DNA of 64,000 nt from contig NZ_CAXUNP010000002.1 of the NCBI RefSeq assembly GCF_964252635.1, positions 108,243 through 172,242 on the forward strand. The letters run 5' to 3'. A program made the translations under genes and the position numbers. Position 1 is the stretch's first letter. Every line of letters starts with the position of its first letter. Under the pieces are notes generated by a model that saw nothing but the letters and a program-made list of their open reading frames with translations, searched no databases and was not told the origin of the DNA. The DNA comes from Jatrophihabitans sp964252635. Its GTDB lineage: Bacteria; Actinomycetota; Actinomycetes; Mycobacteriales; Jatrophihabitantaceae. This document shows positions 58,496 to 64,000 of this stretch, piece by piece.

Positions 58496-59095
58496 TCAGC
58501 CGTTCGGATCGACACCGTCCGCCGCGGTATCGCCGGGCAGCGGCGGAGACGGACGCGGTGCGTCCGACAGCCACACGTCGGTCCCCGAGAACCCGACGAC
58601 GATGCCGCCGGGCTCGGTGGTCACGTCGGTGAAGGTCATGTCGGCGGGCAGCGCGAGCGGCAGGGCGAACTGCGGCATCCGCGAGGACAGCAGGCCGATC
58701 AGCGGCAGGCCGTCGAGGTGGCCGAAGCTGACCACGATGCGGTTGTTCTCCACCCGGACGCGGGCCCCGGCGGTGATCGGGAAGCGCCGCCCCACCACCT
58801 CGACGCTCCCGGTGATCCGGATGCCGCCGTCCCCGTCGCCGTCGCCGAGGGTGAACTCGGGACGCGCGATGCCGGCGAACCCGTTGAGCAGCTGGTCGAG
58901 CACCTCGGGGCGCGCCAGGGCGGCGGTGAGATCCTCCAGGCCGACGGTCATGGTGCCGGTGACACGTTCGGCCGACTGCGGGGCGAACGAGGTGGCCCCG
59001 CGGGCGAGCCGCAGCCCGCTCACCTGCACGTCGAGCGCGGCCACGCGGATACCCGCCCGCGAGATCAGGAAGTCCATGTTCACCGCGGCGCGCAC
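58496..59095 (-). CDS. DUF2993 (LmeA-like) protein lacking its membrane anchor
   Basis: This protein of about 199 residues matches the DUF2993 phospholipid-binding family in its strands: MDFLISRAGIRVAALDVQVSG, GTMTVGLEDLTAALARPEVL and RVRVENNRIVVSFGHLDGLPL. Family members normally start with a signal or transmembrane helix and a segment before these strands. Here an in-frame stop at 59111-59113 leaves no room for one, and only 54 bp separate that stop from ligA. The GTG at 59095 is nominal, since a CTG at 59107 is also possible. The gene may be truncated or non-functional. It converges with the methionine-synthase-like gene. Confidence 0.6.
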   Translation of the reverse strand: MRAAVNMDFLISRAGIRVAALDVQVSGLRLARGATSFAPQSAERVTGTMTVGLEDLTAALARPEVLDQLLNGFAGIARPEFTLGDGDGDGGIRITGSVEVVGRRFPITAGARVRVENNRIVVSFGHLDGLPLIGLLSSRMPQFALPLALPADMTFTDVTTEPGGIVVGFSGTDVWLSDAPRPSPPLPGDTAADGVDPNG

Positions 59096-59167
59096 CTCAT
59101 CCGCCAGACGCTAGCGTGCGCTCCGGTGGCCTGCTCGTTGTCGTGGGCGGGCACTAGGTTCGAGAGC

Positions 59168-61339
59168 GTGAGTGAGGATCTCGACGCCGCCGCCCCGGCG
59201 CCCGCGGCGGCCCCTGCGGACGCCCGTGACGAGCACACCCGCCTCTCCCAGGAACTCGACGACGACCAGTACCGCTACTACGTGCTCGACCAGCCGACGG
59301 CCAGCGACGCCGACTACGACACCAAGATGCGGCGGTTGCAGGAGCTCGAGGACACCTACCCGGACCTGCGCACCCCGGCCTCGCCGACGCAGCGGGTGGG
59401 CGGCACGTACTCGACGCTGTTCAGCCCGGTCGATCATCTCGAGCGCATGCTCAGCCTCGACAACGCGTTCGGCGCGGAGGACATGACGTCGTGGGCGCAG
59501 CGGGTCGAGCGCGATGCCGGCACCGTCCCGCAGTACCTGTGCGAGCTGAAGGTCGACGGTCTCGCGGTCGACCTGGTCTATGAGAAGGGTCGCCTCGTCC
59601 GCGGGGCGACCCGAGGAGACGGGCGCACCGGCGAGGACGTCACCCCGAACATCCGCACCATCGCCAACGTCCCCGACCGGCTCACCGGCGACGACGTGCC
59701 CGACGTGCTGGAGGTCCGCGGTGAGGTGTTCTTCCCGGTTGCGGAGTTCGAGGCGCTGAACGAATCGCTGGTCGCGGCCGGCAAGCCCCCGTTCGCCAAC
59801 CCCCGCAACACCGCCGCCGGTTCGCTGCGCCAGAAGGACGCCCGCGTGACGGCCGGGCGCGACCTGGCCCTCGTCCTGCACGGCGTCGGGCGCGTCGTCG
59901 GCGGCCCGGCGGTGACGGCACAGTCGGACTGGTACGCCACCCTCGCCGGGTGGGGCCTGCCGACCTCCGACCGCGTGCGAGTGGTGTCCGGCCTGGACGC
60001 GGTCGACGAGTTCATCGCCTACTACGGCGAGCACCGCCACGACGTCGCGCACGAGATCGACGGTGTGGTGGTGAAGGTCGACGACCTGTCCCTGCAGCGG
60101 CGGCTCGGCTCGACCAGCCGGGCCCCGCGCTGGGCGATCGCGTTCAAGTACCCCCCGGAGGAGGTCAACACCGAGCTGCTGGCCATCGAGATCAACATCG
60201 GGCGGACGGGGCGGGCCACGCCCTACGGGATCATGACGCCCGTCAAGGTCGCCGGTTCGACGGTCGAGAACGCGACGCTGCACAACCAGTGGGAGGTCGC
60301 CCGCAAGGACGTGCGCGTCGGCGACACCGTCGTGCTGCGCAAGGCCGGCGACGTCATCCCCGAGATCGTGGCGCCCGTCGTCGCGCTGCGTCCGAAGGGC
60401 ACACGTCGCTGGAAGATGCCCAAGCACTGCCCGTCGTGCCGGACGGTGCTGGCGCCGGAGAAGGAGGGCGACAAGGACTACCGCTGCCCGAACACCCGCA
60501 GCTGCCCCGCCCAGCTGCGCGAGCGTCTGTTCAGCCTGGCCTCGCGCAGCGCCCTGGACATCGAGGCGCTCGGCTACGAGGGCGCCACGGCGCTGCTCGA
60601 GTCGGGGGCGCTCGCCGACGAGGGCGACCTGTTCCGCCTCGCCCCCGACCTCGACGGCTACGAGAGCGCCGCCCGCGACCTCCTCGCCCGGGTACCGCTG
60701 TACACCCGCGCCGCCAAGAAGGGCGACCCGCCCGAACGGGTACGTGACGGTCGGGTCCTCTCGGCCAACGGTGAGAAGCTGATCACCAACCTCGCCGAGG
60801 CCCGTGGTCGCCCGCTGTGGCGCATCATCGTCGCGCTGTCCATCCGGCACGTCGGGCCCACCGCAGCGCGGGCGCTCGCCACCCAGTTCGGCGACCTCGG
60901 CGAGATCCGCTCCGCGTCGGTGGACCAGCTGGCCGCCGCGGAAGGGGTGGGCGGCATCATCGCCGAGGCCGTGGTCGAGTGGTTCGCCGTCGACTGGCAC
61001 CGACAGATCGTCGACAAGTGGGCCGCGGCCGGCGTCCGCACGACGGACGAGGTCGACGAGTCCGTTCCGCGCACTCTGGAGGGTCTGTCCATCGTCGTTA
61101 CCGGATCGTTGTCCGGCTGGTCCCGGGACGAGGCGAAGGAGGCCGTGCTGGCCCGCGGGGGCCGGTTCTCGGGGTCCGTGTCGAAGAAGACCGACTACGT
61201 CGTGGTGGGTGAGAACGCCGGCAGCAAGGCGGAGAAGGCCGAACAGCTGAGCGTGACCACGCTCGACGAGCCCGGTTTCCGTAGGCTGCTGGATCGTGGT
61301 CCGACACCGCCGTCGGCCTCGGACGCCGCCGCGGACTGA
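59168..61339 (+). CDS. ligA: NAD-dependent DNA ligase LigA
   Basis: This 723-residue essential replication ligase has an NAD-binding Ia domain (LDDDQYRYYVLDQPTASDADYD). The adenylation domain has the catalytic Lys in CELKVDGLAVD (near 128), then an OB-fold (NIGRTGRATPYGIMTPVKVAG). A four-Cys zinc finger (HCPSCRTV with YRCPNTRSCPAQ) leads to HhH repeats and a BRCT domain (TLEGLSIVVTGSLSGWSRD, about 640-720). All domains are complete. A GTG at 59168 is used. It is downstream of the sulfur-transfer genes, as in mycobacteria. The C-terminal Pro/Ser/Ala tail is disordered. Confidence 0.97.
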   Translation: MSEDLDAAAPAPAAAPADARDEHTRLSQELDDDQYRYYVLDQPTASDADYDTKMRRLQELEDTYPDLRTPASPTQRVGGTYSTLFSPVDHLERMLSLDNAFGAEDMTSWAQRVERDAGTVPQYLCELKVDGLAVDLVYEKGRLVRGATRGDGRTGEDVTPNIRTIANVPDRLTGDDVPDVLEVRGEVFFPVAEFEALNESLVAAGKPPFANPRNTAAGSLRQKDARVTAGRDLALVLHGVGRVVGGPAVTAQSDWYATLAGWGLPTSDRVRVVSGLDAVDEFIAYYGEHRHDVAHEIDGVVVKVDDLSLQRRLGSTSRAPRWAIAFKYPPEEVNTELLAIEINIGRTGRATPYGIMTPVKVAGSTVENATLHNQWEVARKDVRVGDTVVLRKAGDVIPEIVAPVVALRPKGTRRWKMPKHCPSCRTVLAPEKEGDKDYRCPNTRSCPAQLRERLFSLASRSALDIEALGYEGATALLESGALADEGDLFRLAPDLDGYESAARDLLARVPLYTRAAKKGDPPERVRDGRVLSANGEKLITNLAEARGRPLWRIIVALSIRHVGPTAARALATQFGDLGEIRSASVDQLAAAEGVGGIIAEAVVEWFAVDWHRQIVDKWAAAGVRTTDEVDESVPRTLEGLSIVVTGSLSGWSRDEAKEAVLARGGRFSGSVSKKTDYVVVGENAGSKAEKAEQLSVTTLDEPGFRRLLDRGPTPPSASDAAAD

Positions 61340-61430
61340 ACGCAGGTTCGTGTGGCGTACGCCACCGGAGCCCCGGCGATCAGGGCTTTCGGCGGGGTAG
61401 TTCACAGCCAGCTAGGGAAAGAACGGGACC

Positions 61431-62507
61431 GTGGCCTTGTCCGACGCGCGCACGACGCGCTTGCGGCGTGCCGTGTTCCGCAGGCCGTCGCGTCGGGTCG
61501 TGGTGTTCGGTCTGCTGTTGCTGGTCTACCTGCTCGTCACCCTCGGCGTCGTGTACCGCTCGCCGCTGCTGACCCTTGACACCGATCTGTTCAAGCTCGA
61601 CCTCAAAGCCCGTTACCCCGACTGGAAACCGTGGATCAAGGTCTACGTGATGTTGGGTCAACGCGGCCCGGCGACGCTGCTGTTCCTGCCGTGGTTCTGC
61701 TGGGTGGCCTGGCGCAACCGGACGCCGCGGCCGCTGCTAATGCTGGCCATGGGTCTGGTGCTGCTGAACATCAGCGTCGGCGTCGTCAAGCTGGCCACCG
61801 GCCGGCTCGGTCCGCTGCAGACGTCCAACACGCACCGCATCTTCGACGGCGGCAACATCTACCCGTCCGGGCACGTGTCCAACGCCGTCGTCCTCTACGG
61901 CCTCATCGCCATGATCGCCGTGAACCACCACCGCCTGGCTGCGGCCGCCGCGACCTTCCTGTCGGTCACGGTGGGGCTGGGCACGGTCTACCGCGACACG
62001 CACTGGTTCAGCGACGTCCTCGGCGGCTGGATCGCGGGTGCTCTCGTGCTGGTCGCCCTGCCCTGGGTCATGCCGGTCACCGAACGCGCCTGGAACTGGG
62101 TGTGCGCCCGGCTGTCGGTGCGCATGCCCTGGGTGGCACGGTTCCGCGCCCGTCCGTCGGCCTGGCCGCGCTCGTCACGACCGCAGTGGACTGGGCCGGT
62201 GGTCACCGACCCTCCACCGGTCTCGCCACCTGCTGCCGGAGACGCCCTGCCCGGAGCGCGCCGCCACCCGGCGCCCGTTCGCCCCTCGCCGGTACACGGA
62301 GCGCCGGCACACGCCTCGCCCGCGCACGCGGCGCCGTTGCGCCCGACGCCGGTCGGTCCGCGTCGAGAGGCTCAGGCCACGGAGACGCCGGTGAGCCCGG
62401 TGGCCGCGTCCCACAGCGCCGCGGCGACCTGCGCGTCCTTCGACGCCCGTGACGAGCCGACGCGCCGCGGGAACCCGCGCACCTCGCCCATCCCGTCCGG
62501 CCCGTAG
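61431..62507 (+). CDS. PAP2-family membrane phosphatase with long Pro-rich tail
   Basis: This 358-residue protein has about six helices in residues 25-220 and the PAP2 signature KLATGRLGPLQ, IYPSGHVSNAVV and VYRDTHWFSDVLGGW, which supply Lys, Arg, both catalytic His and Asp. It likely dephosphorylates a lipid phosphate such as undecaprenyl pyrophosphate or phosphatidic acid. The start is GTG. From about residue 255 the protein is Pro/Ala/His-rich (PAPVRPSPVHGAPAHASPAH). Its last 136 bases lie antisense over the end of the SDR gene, so the true tail length is uncertain. Confidence 0.85.
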   Translation: MALSDARTTRLRRAVFRRPSRRVVVFGLLLLVYLLVTLGVVYRSPLLTLDTDLFKLDLKARYPDWKPWIKVYVMLGQRGPATLLFLPWFCWVAWRNRTPRPLLMLAMGLVLLNISVGVVKLATGRLGPLQTSNTHRIFDGGNIYPSGHVSNAVVLYGLIAMIAVNHHRLAAAAATFLSVTVGLGTVYRDTHWFSDVLGGWIAGALVLVALPWVMPVTERAWNWVCARLSVRMPWVARFRARPSAWPRSSRPQWTGPVVTDPPPVSPPAAGDALPGARRHPAPVRPSPVHGAPAHASPAHAAPLRPTPVGPRREAQATETPVSPVAASHSAAATCASFDARDEPTRRGNPRTSPIPSGP

Positions 62508-63265
62508 AACTCGCCGTTGCGGACGTCCGGCATGGTGGCCGCGTAGAGCTCGGGCAACGCGCCGGCGCTCGCGCCCTGGGCGGCCAGGTTGGTCACCGCC
62601 ATGACCCGGTCCTGCACCGAGTCGGTGTGCGACTGCAGTTCGGTCGCCGCGTAGCCGGGGTGCGCGGCCACCGAGCGCACGGCCGACCCCGACGCCTCGA
62701 GCCGACGGGCCAGCTCGTAGGCGAACATCAGGTCGGCGAGCTTGGACTGGCCGTACGCCGACCAGCGCCGGTAACGGCGGCGTTCCCAGTTCAAGTCGTC
62801 CGGCACGATCCGGCCGATGCGGTGGGCAAGGCTGGACAGCGTCACCACCCGGTCGCCGATCCGGTCGAGCAGCAGACCCGTGAGCGCGAAGTGGCCGAGG
62901 AAGTTGGTGCCGAACTGCAGCTCGAAACCGTCGGCCGTGCGGCCCTCCGGGACGGCCATGATGCCCGCGTTGTTGATCAGCACCTCGATCGGCCCGGTCG
63001 CCGAGGCGAACGCCCGCACCGACGCCAGGTCGGCGAGGTCGAGAGCCCGCACCGTCACGTCCCCGACCATCGCCGCGGCGGCCTGCTCGCCCTTGTCGGT
63101 GTTGCGGCAGGCCAGGGTCACCGACGCCCCGGACGCGGCCATCGCGCCCGCGGCGGCGGCACCCAGCCCGCTGTTGGCGCCGGTGACGACGAAGCTGCGG
63201 CCGGTCTGGTCGGGGATGTCCGCGCTGGTCCAGTGCGGGTGGGTGGACGAACGTCGCCAGGGCAT
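62372..63265 (-). CDS. Short-chain dehydrogenase/reductase
   Basis: This 297-residue Rossmann enzyme has the cofactor motif VVTGANSGLGAAAAG (near 27), the structural NNAG in LINNAGIMA (near 97), the catalytic Ser in VTLSSLAHRIG and the pair YGQSK in WSAYGQSKLADLMFA (near 170). It belongs to the large actinobacterial branch annotated only as SDR or oxidoreductase and resembling retinol dehydrogenases. The substrate is unknown. The ATG at 63265 is 37 bp beyond the ACT-domain gene on the same strand, so the two are probably co-transcribed. Confidence 0.92.
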   Translation of the reverse strand: MPWRRSSTHPHWTSADIPDQTGRSFVVTGANSGLGAAAAGAMAASGASVTLACRNTDKGEQAAAAMVGDVTVRALDLADLASVRAFASATGPIEVLINNAGIMAVPEGRTADGFELQFGTNFLGHFALTGLLLDRIGDRVVTLSSLAHRIGRIVPDDLNWERRRYRRWSAYGQSKLADLMFAYELARRLEASGSAVRSVAAHPGYAATELQSHTDSVQDRVMAVTNLAAQGASAGALPELYAATMPDVRNGEFYGPDGMGEVRGFPRRVGSSRASKDAQVAAALWDAATGLTGVSVA

Positions 63266-63302
63266 GGCGTCACCGTAGTGGGCCTCGGTCAGCGCGGCTC
63301 GT

Positions 63303-63940
63303 TCACGCCTCGGGCCGTGGCCGGGCGACGGGCGCGACGGTCGCGGCCACCGAGGCCAGGTGCTGCAGGCGGACCAGCTCCGACGGGACCCACCGCAGGG
63401 TCGAGCGTCCGACGAGCAGCGCGCACCGGCCCAGCGCCGAGACGGCCAGCTCGGTGCCCAGCCGTTCCCAGTCCGGCGGTGCCCACGTGCCGTCCATCTC
63501 GAGCGGGCGGGTAGGGGACGGGGGCCACCACGGCATCGGCAGCGACGGCACCTCGGGGGCGGCGCCCGACGCGGCGAGCACCGCCCCGTGCCCGTCGGCC
63601 GGCGCGTCGAGCACGAGGGCCCACCCGGCGCGGAAGATCCGGGCACACCCGTCGGCGAGCACGGCCAGGGCGTCGTCGGGGTCCCGGCCCAGCTTGTCGC
63701 GTAGGGACGGATGTACTCGACCTGCACGCCGTCGACCGTCGCGGCGGCCGACACCAGCGAGTCGGCGAGCTTGTCGGCCGGCAGCTCGACCACCAGGTCG
63801 TCGGTGGCGCGGCCGGTGCCGCGCTGGATGACGTCGACGCTGAGGATGTCGGCGCCCACGGTGCCGAGCGCCGTGGCGACCGCGCCGAGGGCACCCGGCC
63901 GGTCGGGCAGCACGAGCCGCAGCAGGAAGGACACGGCCAC
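63303..63940 (-). pseudogene. ACT-domain protein (Rv3013-like) interrupted by a one-base frameshift
   Basis: From the GTG at 63940 the frame codes an ACT domain (SFLLRLVLPDRPGALG; GADILSVDVIQRG; DDLVVELPADKLADSLVSA; VQVEYIRP). The match then ends, and a second frame takes up DKLGRDPDDALAVLADG, CARIFRAGWALVLDA and TLRWVPSELVRLQHLAS to the stop at 63303. One missing base between about 63698 and 63712 explains the break. Restoring it would give about 212 residues, close to the mycobacterial ACT protein next to ligA. ACT domains bind amino acids for regulation. It is either a sequencing error or a recent loss. Confidence 0.75.
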
Positions 63941-64000
63941 AGGGTGCCGTACCGACGTGTCGCGGCCGTTACGGCCCCACCACCCCGCCCACCACCCCGC
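63941..64000. other. Window edge, upstream of the ACT gene
   Basis: Sixty bases upstream of the ACT gene contain two adjacent copies of ccaccaccccgc (63977-64000). No gene start, promoter box or RNA signal is evident before the window ends. Confidence 0.4.

Noticed and set aside
59111..61405. About 764-codon minus-strand frame opposite ligA
   Set aside because: It is antisense to every LigA domain and shows no family resemblance.

Overview
The window is very GC-rich, densely coded DNA from the chromosome of an actinomycete. The evidence is frequent GTG starts, an F420-type luciferase-like oxidoreductase, the complete GlgE-branch glucan pathway, a Tat-exported phosphoesterase, and an etfBA / cysteine desulfurase / mnmA / methionine-synthase-like / ligA / ACT-protein order that I recall from mycobacteria (Rv3029c to Rv3013 region). 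A Frankiales- or Jatrophihabitans-like soil actinomycete would fit, but the sequence does not fix the genus. I found no rRNA, tRNA, CRISPR array, prophage or transposase gene, and no gene-free stretch over 300 bases. The longest gaps are 12487-12708, 53453-53671 and 50498-50679, and each is described.

Layout. 1-11374 is a mixed housekeeping and accessory region: a DUF2127 membrane protein, a glutaryl-CoA-dehydrogenase-like enzyme, an exported M14 peptidase, MarR, sortase and LuxR-type regulator genes, an isobutyryl-CoA-mutase-like large subunit, a DMT exporter with a divergent LysR regulator, and a Tat-exported metallophosphoesterase. 11506-22914 holds a thioredoxin-TPR protein and then the storage-glucan block: glgB, mak, treS and glgE run leftwards, with glgP divergent. 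TreS makes maltose from trehalose, Mak phosphorylates it, GlgE polymerises maltose-1-phosphate, GlgB branches the chain and GlgP degrades it. GlgX (30948-33098) debranches and lies about 8 kb further on.

22839-34886 carries metY-metX, acetoacetyl-CoA synthetase, a YiiM-like MOSC protein, a DrrAB-type ABC exporter, a HAD-IIA phosphatase, glgX, and an HtrA-like membrane protease with a long GQY-rich cytoplasmic repeat. 34917-40097 is a co-directional run: ABC ATPase, enoyl-CoA hydratase, HAD phosphatase, a small membrane protein with a 24-bp tandem repeat, a dehydrogenase-HAD fusion and a GDPD-like protein. 40159-42798 has a PAP2-like membrane enzyme, CorA and a glutathione-peroxidase-like protein.

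42857-49075 is the most interesting operon. A GCS2 ligase fused to a circularly permuted ATP-grasp domain, an AsnO-type amidotransferase and an S9 peptidase have overlapping reading frames. I infer an uncharacterised amidated-peptide (NAGGN-like) make-and-break module.

50680-63940 is the etf-to-ACT block. It contains a DUF559/Vsr-like nuclease gene bracketed by two near-identical ~70-bp palindromic repeats (52516-53613), one of which encodes the tail of the gene. The ACT-domain gene at the right end has a single-base frameshift.
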